Source: Lysobacteraceae bacterium (GTDB lineage Bacteria > Pseudomonadota > Gammaproteobacteria > Xanthomonadales > Xanthomonadaceae). From it: a DNA stretch of 64,000 nt. Under the pieces are notes generated by a model. The model made no database searches. It saw only the letters and a list, made by a program, of their open reading frames with translations, and was not told where the DNA came from. This document shows, in pieces, positions 8,212 to 16,256 of this stretch. A program made the translations under genes and the position numbers. Position 1 is the stretch's first letter, and every line of letters begins with the position of its first letter. Where the stretch lies: NCBI GenBank assembly GCA_026005075.1, contig BPKJ01000003.1:1-64000 (forward strand), in the 5' to 3' direction.

Positions 8212-9375
8212 ATGTACCGTCTGTTCGAGTTGCTGATTTCGATCCTGATCGTCCTCGTCCTGTTCGTGGTGGTGGGCCTGTTCCTGCCCAGCGACCGCGT
8301 GTTCCAGCACACGGTGGAGACGAACTACCCCGTGCGCATGGCCTACGACCTGATGAACGGGTTCAGGCGCTTCCCCGAGTGGTACCCCCTGCGCGCGCAC
8401 GATCCCGACGTGCAGTTCTCGGTCGCCGGTCCCGAGCGTGGTGAGGGCGCCAAGCTCTACTACACCTCGCTGCGCGAGGAGATCGGCAGCGGCTCGTTCG
8501 AGATCGTCCACAGCGTCGACAACGAGCTCATCGAATACGCCATCGAGTCGCCGGCCATGGGCGTGAACAAGCGCGCCGTGGTCGAGTTCGAGCCCAAGGG
8601 CAAGACCGTGCAGATCACCTGGACCTACACGGTCGACTACGGCTGGGACCTGCTCGGCCGCTACGCCGGCCTGTACGTGAACCGGACCGTGGGCGACGAC
8701 GTGAAGGCGGCACTGGGCAACGTGGTCGCGCTGCTGGCGACCATGCCGCGCTTCGACTACAGCAACATCGAGGTGGCCCGCGAGGAGATCGCCCCGCAGC
8801 ACATCCTGTTCGCCTCCCGCAAGGCCAAGCGCAACATCACCGCGGTGGAGGATGCCATGGTCAAGGCCATCGCCGAGCTGCGCGGGGCGCTCAAGGCGAA
8901 CCGTTTGGAGGAGGCCGGCCCGGTCCGGCTGATCACCACCAACTTCGGTGGCGAGTTCTACGAGTTCGACGTGGCCATCCCCTTCAAGGAGCCGGCCAAC
9001 GCCACCTTCATCGATCCGGCCGAGGAGGCCGCCCGGCGCGCGGCCGAGCACGCCGAGGCCGTGGCCCGCGCCGAGGCGGCGGGCGAGCCCGCGCCGCAGC
9101 CGCCGGCCGAGCCCGAGCCGACCGCGCTGCCGCTGCTGGCGGGGCTGAAGCTGCCCCAGGGCATCCAGCAGGGGGTGAGCTACGGCGGCAAGGTGCTGAC
9201 CACGCACTACGAGGGGCACCCGGCCGCGCTGCCGCTGCTGCGTGACCAGCTCCGCGCCTACGCCGCGACCCATGGCTATGAGGTGCAGGACCGGGCCTTC
9301 GAGGAGTATCTGACCGACATCGAGTCGACCTCGGCCGAGGAGGCGAAATTCAAGGTCTACTGGCCGATCCGCTAG
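8212..9375 (+). CDS. membrane-anchored SRPBCC protein with GyrI-like C-terminal domain
   Basis: A 387-residue protein of unknown function. Residues 4-26 are a single transmembrane helix (LLISILIVLVLFVVVGLFL). Residues about 35-185 resemble a SRPBCC/polyketide-cyclase ligand-binding fold. From about residue 200 the sequence resembles the GyrI-like/AraC effector-binding fold (repeated small-molecule-binding strands), interrupted by a charged Ala/Glu/Pro linker (about 262-300). Both folds bind hydrophobic small molecules, so a membrane-tethered ligand carrier or sensor is a reasonable inference. It is monocistronic: a strong hairpin terminator follows, and the upstream response regulator is 178 bases away. 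Confidence 0.7.
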   Translation: MYRLFELLISILIVLVLFVVVGLFLPSDRVFQHTVETNYPVRMAYDLMNGFRRFPEWYPLRAHDPDVQFSVAGPERGEGAKLYYTSLREEIGSGSFEIVHSVDNELIEYAIESPAMGVNKRAVVEFEPKGKTVQITWTYTVDYGWDLLGRYAGLYVNRTVGDDVKAALGNVVALLATMPRFDYSNIEVAREEIAPQHILFASRKAKRNITAVEDAMVKAIAELRGALKANRLEEAGPVRLITTNFGGEFYEFDVAIPFKEPANATFIDPAEEAARRAAEHAEAVARAEAAGEPAPQPPAEPEPTALPLLAGLKLPQGIQQGVSYGGKVLTTHYEGHPAALPLLRDQLRAYAATHGYEVQDRAFEEYLTDIESTSAEEAKFKVYWPIR

Positions 9376-9394
9376 GACCGCAGGTCAGCCTTCG

Positions 9395-9428
9395 CGAACT
9401 GGCCCGCCCCGCGCGGGCCAGTTCGTTT
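9395..9428 (+). terminator. intrinsic terminator after SRPBCC gene
   Basis: A perfect 13-bp stem (CGAACTGGCCCGC / GCGGGCCAGTTCG) with a 5-base loop, followed by a short TTT run. The stem is very stable although the T-run is weak. It separates the SRPBCC gene from the ABC export operon. Confidence 0.65.
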
Positions 9429-9546
9429 CTGGCGCGGGAACTTTTCCTGCCCGCTGCGGTATAGGCAGCGCGCCGTTCCGGCGCCCCACCGATCCGAGCT
9501 GCCCTCCCCGGTGCGGGGTGGGCTCGCATTGCCCAGGAAGAGGGAA

Positions 9547-10491
9547 ATGATCGAGACCAAGAACTTGTGCAAAAGGTACGGGGATTTCACCGCGGTCGAC
9601 GGCATGAGTTTCAGTGTCGGGCCGGGTGAGGTGCTCGGTTTTCTAGGCCCGAACGGCGCCGGCAAGTCGACCACGATGAAGATGATCGCGGGCTTTCTTG
9701 CCCCGACCTCGGGCACCGCGGTGATCTGCGGCCACGACGTGGTCGAGCAGCCGCTGGAGGTCAAGCGGGTGCTCGGCTACCTCCCCGAGGGCGCACCGAG
9801 TTACGGCGAGATGACGCCGCTGGAGTTTCTCGGCTTCGTCGGCGAGGTGCGCGGCCTCGATCCGCTGCAGCGCCGGGCGCGCATCGACGATGTCGTCGAC
9901 CGGCTGCAGCTCGGCGCGGTCCTGCACCAGCCGATCGACACGCTCTCCAAGGGCTTCAAGCGCCGGGTTGGGCTGGCGCAGGCCATCCTCCACGACCCGA
10001 AGGTGCTGATCCTCGACGAGCCGACCGATGGCCTCGACCCGAACCAGAAGCATGAGGTGCGCGCGCTGATCCGCTCGATGGCGCGCGACAAGATCATCGT
10101 GATCTCGACCCACATCCTCGAGGAGGTGCACGCGGTGTGCACCCGCGCGGTGATCATCGCCCATGGAAGGTTGCTGGCCGATGCCACCCCGGCCGAGCTG
10201 GAAGCCCGCTCCCGGTACCACGGCGCGGTCTCGCTGACCTGCGAGAACCCCGCGGCGCTGCGCCAGGACCTCCTGCGCCTGCCCGGAGTGCAGGCGGTCG
10301 AGATCGACGACCTCGATGGCCGCCTGACCGTGTTCCCGCGGCCTGGAGCCTCCCTCTTCGAGGCGGTGAGCGACTTCCTGCGCGAACGCAAGGTCGCCAT
10401 CTCCGAGCTGCAGTGGGAGCAGGGGCGCCTCGACGAGGTCTTCCGGCAGATCACCACCGCGAACGTCGAGCGTGAAGGAGCACGCGCATGA
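9547..10491 (+). CDS. ABC transporter ATP-binding protein (GldA-like)
   Basis: A 314-residue ATPase subunit of an ABC-2-type exporter. Walker A is GPNGAGKST (about residues 36-44), the signature is LSKGFKRRVGLAQA, and Walker B is VLILDEPTDGLDP. It has the extended C-terminal region seen in GldA-type ATPases. ATG 9547 is preceded by GGAAGAGGGAA and begins at the conserved MIETKNLCKRYG; the track start 12 codons earlier lacks this. It overlaps the permease gene by 4 bases and forms an operon with the permease, GldG-like and DUF4340 genes. The substrate is unknown. Confidence 0.92.
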   Translation: MIETKNLCKRYGDFTAVDGMSFSVGPGEVLGFLGPNGAGKSTTMKMIAGFLAPTSGTAVICGHDVVEQPLEVKRVLGYLPEGAPSYGEMTPLEFLGFVGEVRGLDPLQRRARIDDVVDRLQLGAVLHQPIDTLSKGFKRRVGLAQAILHDPKVLILDEPTDGLDPNQKHEVRALIRSMARDKIIVISTHILEEVHAVCTRAVIIAHGRLLADATPAELEARSRYHGAVSLTCENPAALRQDLLRLPGVQAVEIDDLDGRLTVFPRPGASLFEAVSDFLRERKVAISELQWEQGRLDEVFRQITTANVEREGARA

Positions 10492-11222
10492 ACCCGACCC
10501 TCGCCATCTTCCGCCGGGAGCTGCGGGCCTACTTCGCCACGCCCCTGGCCTATGTCTTCATCGTCATCTTCCTGATGCTCGCCGGGGCGCTGACCTTCTA
10601 CCTCGGCGGTTTCTACGAGCGGGGTCAGGCCGATCTGCAGCCCTTCTTCAACTTCCATCCATGGCTGTACCTGTTCCTCATCCCGGCGGTGTCGATGCGG
10701 CTGTGGAGCGAGGAGCGCAAGAGCGGCACCATCGAGCTGCTGCTCACCCTCCCGGTGACCATGTGGCAGGCGGTGCTGGGCAAGTTCCTTGCCGCGTGGG
10801 CCTTCGTGGCGCTGGCGCTCGCGCTCACCTTTCCGCTGTGGATCACCGTGAACTACCTCGGGGATCCGGACAACGGGGTGATCCTCGCCAGCTACCTCGG
10901 CAGCCTGCTCATGGCCGGCGCCTTCCTTTCCATCGGTGCCTGCCTGTCGGCGGCCACCCGCAACCAGGTGATCGCCTTCATCCTCACCGTGGTGGTGTGT
11001 TTCCTGTTGCTGCTGGCCGGCTTCCCGCTGGTGCTGAACGCGATCGGGGCGCTGTTCCCGCAGGCGGTGGTGGATGCCATCGCCCAGCTCAGCTTCCTCA
11101 CCCATTTCGCGGCCATCGCCAAGGGCGTGATCGATCTGCGCGACCTGGCGTTCTTCGTGCTCACCATCGTCTTCTGGCTGTATGCCTGCGCGGTGGTGAT
11201 CGACCTCAAGAAAGCCGACTGA
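10488..11222 (+). CDS. ABC-2-type transporter permease (GldF-like)
   Basis: A 244-residue integral membrane protein with about six transmembrane helices, starting with a cytoplasmic FRRELRAYFATPLAYVF segment typical of ABC-2 permeases such as NosY/GldF. The sequence MRLWSEERKSGTIELLLTLPV is the conserved coupling region of this family. Its ATG overlaps the end of the ATPase gene (ATGA), and the GldG-like gene starts 19 bases after its stop codon. Together they make a predicted exporter in the inner membrane. Confidence 0.9.
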   Translation: MNPTLAIFRRELRAYFATPLAYVFIVIFLMLAGALTFYLGGFYERGQADLQPFFNFHPWLYLFLIPAVSMRLWSEERKSGTIELLLTLPVTMWQAVLGKFLAAWAFVALALALTFPLWITVNYLGDPDNGVILASYLGSLLMAGAFLSIGACLSAATRNQVIAFILTVVVCFLLLLAGFPLVLNAIGALFPQAVVDAIAQLSFLTHFAAIAKGVIDLRDLAFFVLTIVFWLYACAVVIDLKKAD

Positions 11223-11241
11223 ATACCGGGAGCACGCGGAC

Positions 11242-13104
11242 ATGAATGCACTGCATCGACGTACCCTGACCGGTACCACCCTGGTCGTCCTCGGCCTGCT
11301 GTTCGTCGCCGGCGTGGTGCTCAGCGGCGCCCTGCTGCGCGGGCTGCGTCTGGACCTCACCGAGAACCGGCTCTACACGCTCTCCGAGGGCACCCGCGCC
11401 ATCCTCGAACGGCTCGAGGAACCGGTCCACCTGACCTTCTACTTCTCCGAGCACGCCACCGGCGACATCCCGCAGCTGCGTACCTATGCCAACCGGGTGC
11501 GCGAGCTGCTGGAGGAGATGGCGCAGGTCGCGGGAGGCAAGCTGCAGCTCGAGGTGATCGATCCGCAGCCCTTCTCCGAGGAGGAGGACCGCGCCACCGC
11601 CTTCGGCCTCCAGGCCGTGCCGCTGGGGGACGGGGCGAGCTCGCTGTTCTTCGGCCTTGCCGGTACCAACAGCACCGACGGGCAGATGGCGATCCCGTTC
11701 TTCCAGCCCGACAAGGAGGCCTTTCTCGAGTACGACATCGCCAAGCTCATCAGCGGGCTGTCCGGGGAGAGCAAGCCCGTGGTCGGCCTGATCAGCACGC
11801 TCGATCTCGGGCCGGGTTTCGATCCTGCGGCGCGCCGGGTGACCGATGGGCAGGTGATCTACGAGGAGATGCGCAACCTGTTCGAGGTCAAGCGGCTCGA
11901 GCCCACGGTCACCCGCATCGATGACGGCATCCAGCTGCTCATGCTGGTGCACCCGCGCGGACTTTCGGCGGACACCCTGTACGCGATCGACCAGTTCGTG
12001 CTCCGCGGCGGGCGGCTGCTGGTGTTCGTCGATCCGCATTCCGAAATGCAGCAGTCCGGTGCCGATGCCGATCCGGCCGCGGCGATGTTCGAAGGCAAGT
12101 CCTCCGACCTCAAGGAGCTGTTCGCCGCGTGGGGCGTGAAGTACGACCCCGACCGCGTCGTCCTCGATGGACAGACCGCCCTGCAGATCCAGGTCCGTCC
12201 GGACCGGCCGCCGGTTCGCCATCTGGCCATCCTCGGGCTGGGGCCGGAGCAGCTCAACCAGGACGATGTCGTTTCGGCGGACCTCGGTGTTGTGAACTTC
12301 TCCACCGCCGGCTATTTCCTGCCCGCCGAGGGGGCGACGACCCGGCTGGAGGCGCTGGCGCAGAGCTCCGGCGCGGCGATGACCGTGCCCAGCGAGCGGG
12401 TGCGCTTCCTGCCCGACCCGGAGCAGCTCTTCGCCGACTTCACGCCGACCGGTGAGCGGTACGTGCTGGCCGCGCGCCTGAGCGGCAAGCTCAAGACCGC
12501 CTTTCCCGACCGCAAGGACGAGGGACACCTGGCCGAAAGCAAGGGCGAGGCCGGGATCATCCTCGTCGCCGACACCGACCTGCTGTCGGACCGCCTGTGG
12601 GTGCAGATCCAGCAGTTCTTCGGCCAGCGCCTCGTCAATGCCTTCGCCGACAACGGCAATTTCGTGGTCAACGCGGTCGACAACCTGACCGGTTCGTCCG
12701 ATCTGATCAAGGTCCGCACCCGCCCGACCTCGCGGCGTCCCTTCACCACCGTCGAGGCGCTCAAGCGCCAGGCCGACGACCGGTTCCGGGCCAAGGAGCA
12801 GGAACTGCAGGCCCAGTTGAGCGAGACAGAGCGGCGGCTGACCGAGCTGCAGAAGGCTCGCAACGATCAGGGCTCGACCCTGCTCACGCCGGAACAGCGT
12901 GCGGAGTTGCAGCGCTTCCAGCAGGAGAAGCTGCGGATCCGCAAGGAGCTTCGTCAGGTGCGCAGGCAGCTCGATGCCGACATCGATGCGCTCGGCGCGA
13001 AGCTCAAGTTCATCAACATCGTGGGCGTGCCGCTGCTGGTGACCCTGGCTGCGGTCGGGTTTGCGCTGTGGCGCGCCCGCAGGCGCAAGGAGGCTCGCGC
13101 ATGA
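11242..13104 (+). CDS. GldG-family ABC transporter auxiliary protein
   Basis: A 620-residue protein of the GldG/ABC-type uncharacterised transport auxiliary family. An N-terminal membrane helix (about 14-37) is followed by a large periplasmic region with the family's DLTENRLYTLSEGTRAIL start and the VDPHSE-like segment (about 250-258). A coiled-coil stretch (about 510-590, rich in Glu/Gln/Arg) precedes a C-terminal helix (about 594-613) and a basic cytoplasmic tail. GldG is needed for gliding in Bacteroidetes, but homologues in non-gliding Proteobacteria have no established role. It overlaps the DUF4340 gene by 4 bases. Confidence 0.88.
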   Translation: MNALHRRTLTGTTLVVLGLLFVAGVVLSGALLRGLRLDLTENRLYTLSEGTRAILERLEEPVHLTFYFSEHATGDIPQLRTYANRVRELLEEMAQVAGGKLQLEVIDPQPFSEEEDRATAFGLQAVPLGDGASSLFFGLAGTNSTDGQMAIPFFQPDKEAFLEYDIAKLISGLSGESKPVVGLISTLDLGPGFDPAARRVTDGQVIYEEMRNLFEVKRLEPTVTRIDDGIQLLMLVHPRGLSADTLYAIDQFVLRGGRLLVFVDPHSEMQQSGADADPAAAMFEGKSSDLKELFAAWGVKYDPDRVVLDGQTALQIQVRPDRPPVRHLAILGLGPEQLNQDDVVSADLGVVNFSTAGYFLPAEGATTRLEALAQSSGAAMTVPSERVRFLPDPEQLFADFTPTGERYVLAARLSGKLKTAFPDRKDEGHLAESKGEAGIILVADTDLLSDRLWVQIQQFFGQRLVNAFADNGNFVVNAVDNLTGSSDLIKVRTRPTSRRPFTTVEALKRQADDRFRAKEQELQAQLSETERRLTELQKARNDQGSTLLTPEQRAELQRFQQEKLRIRKELRQVRRQLDADIDALGAKLKFINIVGVPLLVTLAAVGFALWRARRRKEARA

Positions 13105-14333
13105 ACCCCCGCAAGACCCTGATCCTGGCCCTGGTCAGCGTCGCGCTGCTGGCCGTCGCACTGTGGTACTCCGCGTCGAGGCGCGCCAGCGAGCACGCCG
13201 CGTTGCAGGAGCCGGCCCTGCCCGGGCTGCTGGAGCGGCTCCCGGAGGTCGCCAAGGTCACCGTCACTGCCGCGGGCAACAAGGTGGTGGCCACGCTGGA
13301 GCGCACCGACACCGGCTGGAGGCTGGCCGAGCGGGACTTCGCGGCCGATGCCGACGCCCTGCGTCAGGTCCTGCTCGAACTGGCCGAAGCCCGGCGGGTG
13401 GCGGCCAAGACGGCAAGGCCCGATCTTTATCCCCGCCTCGGCGTCGAGGACCTGGCGGCCGAGGATGCCAAGGGCGTGCAGCTGACCATCGAGGGCGGCG
13501 GCGAGCCGTTGGCGGTGATCCTCGGCCAGAACGCACCGCGCGGCGTCGGCACCTACATGCGCATCCCCGGCGAGGCGCAGAGCTGGCTGATCGACCGCAA
13601 CGTGGCGGTGGAGAAGTCCACCGCAGGGTGGCTGGATCGCGATCTGCTCGACATCGCGCCGGAGCGCATCGCTCGTGTGACCGTCGAAGCCGGCCAGGAC
13701 CGGGTCGAGATCGTCGCCAGCGAAAAGGAGCAGGGTGACTTCGTGCTCGCCAACCTGCCCAAGGGCCGGGAGCCGCAGAGCGAGTTCGTTGCCGATGCCA
13801 CGGCGGGTTTCCTGCAGGGACTGCGCATCGACGACGTGGCCCCGGCCAGCGAGCGCGGACCCGGCGAGGCGGCCCGGCGTGCGCGGTTCCACACCCGTGA
13901 CGGGCTCGACATCGAGGTCACCAGCTTCGAGGTGGACGGCAAGCCGTGGGCGCAGTTCGGTGTGCGCCTCGACGAGGGCCGTGCGCTGGCCTGGATCGAG
14001 GCCGAGCAGGCGCGGGAGAAGACCGCGTGGGAGGCACGCCAGGCGAGCCTTGACAAGGGCGAGGACAAGGTATCGGGCGGCAGCGAGGGCGAGGCTCCGG
14101 CGAAGTCGGAGCCTGCGGCCGATGCCAAGGCATCGGCCACGGAGGAGGTTGCGCCGGAGGCGCCGCTCGCGGTGCGCGATCCGGCCGCCGACCGCGAGCA
14201 GCGGCTGGCCGCGTTGCGCGCCGAGGTCGAGCGTCTCGCCGCCCGCTTCGAGGGCCGCAGCTTCCAGTTGCCGGGCTACAAGGCCGGGAACCTGAACCGG
14301 CGGCTCGAGGACTACCTCAAGCCCAAGGACTGA
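13101..14333 (+). CDS. DUF4340 domain-containing protein
   Basis: A 410-residue protein hidden inside a longer track ORF that begins in gldG. The true start is the ATG at 13101, which overlaps the GldG stop (ATGA). Residues 5-22 are a membrane anchor. The body carries DUF4340 repeats, seen in GVGTYMRIPGEAQSWLIDRNV and WLDRDLLDIAPERIARVTV. A Glu/Ala/Lys-rich low-complexity stretch lies at about 320-355. DUF4340 genes regularly accompany GldG-type ABC operons. A periplasmic partner of the exporter is likely; its biochemical role is unknown. Confidence 0.85.
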   Translation: MNPRKTLILALVSVALLAVALWYSASRRASEHAALQEPALPGLLERLPEVAKVTVTAAGNKVVATLERTDTGWRLAERDFAADADALRQVLLELAEARRVAAKTARPDLYPRLGVEDLAAEDAKGVQLTIEGGGEPLAVILGQNAPRGVGTYMRIPGEAQSWLIDRNVAVEKSTAGWLDRDLLDIAPERIARVTVEAGQDRVEIVASEKEQGDFVLANLPKGREPQSEFVADATAGFLQGLRIDDVAPASERGPGEAARRARFHTRDGLDIEVTSFEVDGKPWAQFGVRLDEGRALAWIEAEQAREKTAWEARQASLDKGEDKVSGGSEGEAPAKSEPAADAKASATEEVAPEAPLAVRDPAADREQRLAALRAEVERLAARFEGRSFQLPGYKAGNLNRRLEDYLKPKD

Positions 14334-14337
14334 TGCG

Positions 14338-14727
14338 GTGAGCGGCCCGCGCGCGTCGGCAACGGCATGGGCGGCGGGTCGTTGGGCCGCCGTGCTCGGG
14401 GCCGTGCAGGGCGCGGCCGGGGTCGCGCTCGGCGCCTGGGCGGCCCACGGTGCGGGGGCCGGGCAGGGCCTGCGTCTGGGGCTGGCCGCGCTTTGTCTGC
14501 TGCTGCATGCGCCGCTGCCGATCGCCCTCGCCGGGCGCGCGGGGCGCTGGCTCGGCATCGCCCGTGGCGGGCTGCTGACGGGGAGCTGGCTGTTCGCCGG
14601 CAGTCTGGCCGCGGCGGCGCTGCTGGGCTGGAGCCCGGCACTGGCGCCGTGGGGCGGCAGCCTCCTGATTGCCGCGTGGCTGCTGCTGGCGGCAGCCTTC
14701 CTGCGTGGCGAAGGAGGGCAGGCATGA
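14338..14727 (+). CDS. DUF423-family small membrane protein
   Basis: A 129-residue protein with four hydrophobic helices, matching the DUF423 (YgdD-like) family by size, the AVQGAAGVALGAWAAHG opening and the Gly/Ala-rich helices. The start is the GTG at 14338, just 4 bases after the DUF4340 stop. It overlaps the glycosylase gene by 4 bases (ATGA), so the ABC operon probably reads through into both. No function has been shown for this family. Confidence 0.75.
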   Translation: MSGPRASATAWAAGRWAAVLGAVQGAAGVALGAWAAHGAGAGQGLRLGLAALCLLLHAPLPIALAGRAGRWLGIARGGLLTGSWLFAGSLAAAALLGWSPALAPWGGSLLIAAWLLLAAAFLRGEGGQA

Positions 14728-15362
14728 ACGGCACGCAGCGCGGCTTCGACCTCGCCCTGGCGGAGAGGGAGCTGCGCGGGCAGGACCCCAGGCTGGCACC
14801 GTGGTTCGACCGGCTGGGGCCAATCACGCCCGACCCGCGCTGGCGCGAGGGGTTCGACACCGTCGACGCCTTGGCTCGCGCCATTCTCTACCAGCAGCTC
14901 AGCGGCAAGGCGGCCGCGACCATCGTCGCCCGGGTCGAGGCGGCCAGCGGCCGTCGGCGGCTCACCGCCGCCCGCCTCGATGCGCTGGACGACGCCACGC
15001 TCCGGACCTGCGGCGTGTCGCGCAACAAGCTGCTGGCCTTGCGCGATCTGTGCCGCCACGCGCGGGCCCGGCGCGTGCCCGGACCGCGCCGCCTGCTGGC
15101 GATGGAGGACGAGGCCATCGTCGAGGCGTTGACCGCCGTGCGCGGCATCGGCCGCTGGACGGTGGAGATGCTGCTGATCTTCCGGCTCGGGCGGCCCGAC
15201 GTGCTGCCCCATGGTGATCTCGGCATCCAGCGCGGGCTGCAGCGCCTGTGCGGCCTGAGCGCCCTGCCGTCCCCGGCCAGGGTGGCCGAGCTCGGCGCCG
15301 GCTGGGCGCCGTGGCGCTCGCTGGCCAGCCTGCTGCTGTGGCGCATCGCCGGCGCGACCTGA
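14724..15362 (+). CDS. DNA-3-methyladenine glycosylase II (AlkA-like)
   Basis: A 212-residue HhH-GPD base-excision glycosylase, which would remove alkylated bases. The helix-hairpin-helix is VRGIGRWTVEMLLIF (about 135-150). The catalytic Asp fits the HGDLGIQRG segment about 15 residues later. ARAILYQQLSGKAAATI is the conserved entry to the catalytic domain. It lacks the N-terminal domain of E. coli AlkA, as is common in short bacterial forms. It sits at the end of the ABC/DUF423 run by ATGA overlap. Confidence 0.85.
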   Translation: MNGTQRGFDLALAERELRGQDPRLAPWFDRLGPITPDPRWREGFDTVDALARAILYQQLSGKAAATIVARVEAASGRRRLTAARLDALDDATLRTCGVSRNKLLALRDLCRHARARRVPGPRRLLAMEDEAIVEALTAVRGIGRWTVEMLLIFRLGRPDVLPHGDLGIQRGLQRLCGLSALPSPARVAELGAGWAPWRSLASLLLWRIAGAT

Positions 15363-15387
15363 GCCGCGCCGGCCTGCGCCTTGCGGC

Positions 15388-15393
15388 TACAAT
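15388..15393 (+). promoter_or_regulatory. -10 element close to cmk start
   Basis: TACAAT lies 8 bases before the cmk ATG, so a start site at the normal distance would leave almost no leader. No convincing -35 is visible. Low-confidence consensus call. Confidence 0.35.
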
Positions 15394-15401
15394 GCCGCGC
15401 C

Positions 15402-16100
15402 ATGAGCCCGAACGCGCCCGTACTGACCATCGATGGCCCCTCCGGGGCCGGCAAGGGAACCCTCTCGCGGCGCGTCGCCGGCCGCCTCGGATGGCACTAC
15501 CTCGACTCCGGCGCCCTCTACCGGGCCATTGGCGTGGCGGCGGGCTGGGAGGGCATCGACCTGGCTGACCCGGAGGCCTTGCGCCGCCTCGCCAGCCGGA
15601 CCGAGATCCGCTTCGAGTCCTTGGGCGAGGAGGAGCCCCGGGTGCTGGTCGATGGTGTCGACGCCACCTCCGAACTGCGGACCGAGACGGCCGGTGCGGC
15701 GGCCTCGGCCATCGCCGCCCTGCCCGAGGTGCGCGAGGTCCTCGTGGGGCGCCAGCGCGCCTTCCGCCGGCCGCCGGGGCTGGTCGCCGACGGGCGGGAC
15801 ATGGGCACGGTGATCTTCCCCGACGCCGAGTACAAGGTCTTCCTCACCGCCAGCGCCGAGGAGCGCGCCCACAGGCGCTTCAAGCAGTTGAGGGACAAGG
15901 GAATCGAGGTTACACTTGACGGTCTGCTGCGCGAGATCCTCGCGCGCGATGCCCGAGACGCCCAGCGCCCGGTGGCACCGCTGAAGCCCGCACCCGATGC
16001 GGTCACGGTGGATACCACGGGCGTGCCGATCGATGCGGTGGTCGAACGGGTGCTGTCCCTGCTGCCGGAATCGGTGCGCCGGGGCGGCCCGCAGACCTGA
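15402..16100 (+). CDS. cmk: cytidylate kinase
   Basis: A 232-residue nucleoside monophosphate kinase that phosphorylates CMP and dCMP. The P-loop [13 protein letters not shown] is at about residues 11-23. [11 protein letters not shown] and the [12 protein letters not shown] segment are Cmk signatures, and [13 protein letters not shown] marks the lid region. ATG 15402 is used rather than the track start 7 codons earlier because it begins at the conserved [15 protein letters not shown]. It lies directly upstream of rpsA, a widespread arrangement, but an intrinsic terminator separates the two. Confidence 0.96.
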   Translation: MSPNAPVLTIDGPSGAGKGTLSRRVAGRLGWHYLDSGALYRAIGVAAGWEGIDLADPEALRRLASRTEIRFESLGEEEPRVLVDGVDATSELRTETAGAAASAIAALPEVREVLVGRQRAFRRPPGLVADGRDMGTVIFPDAEYKVFLTASAEERAHRRFKQLRDKGIEVTLDGLLREILARDARDAQRPVAPLKPAPDAVTVDTTGVPIDAVVERVLSLLPESVRRGGPQT

Positions 16101-16147
16101 CCCTTCTCTCGCACCGCGTAACGAGTCGCTCCTGCAGCGGACCGGCG

Positions 16148-16175
16148 GCTGGCACCGGTGGGTGCCGGCTTTTTT
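16148..16175 (+). terminator. intrinsic terminator between cmk and rpsA
   Basis: Stem GCTGGCACC / GGTGCCGGC (9 bp, one G-U), loop GGTG, followed by six T residues. It implies that cmk transcription mostly ends here, so rpsA needs its own promoter within the next ~80 bases. Alternatively it works as an attenuator in the rpsA leader. Confidence 0.8.
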
Positions 16176-16256
16176 CCTTCAACCGGTGCCCCGTGCACCA
16201 CAACATGGTGGGCGGTCTTGCGTGACCGGCCCGTGTGTTCAACCGGAACCCAACTC

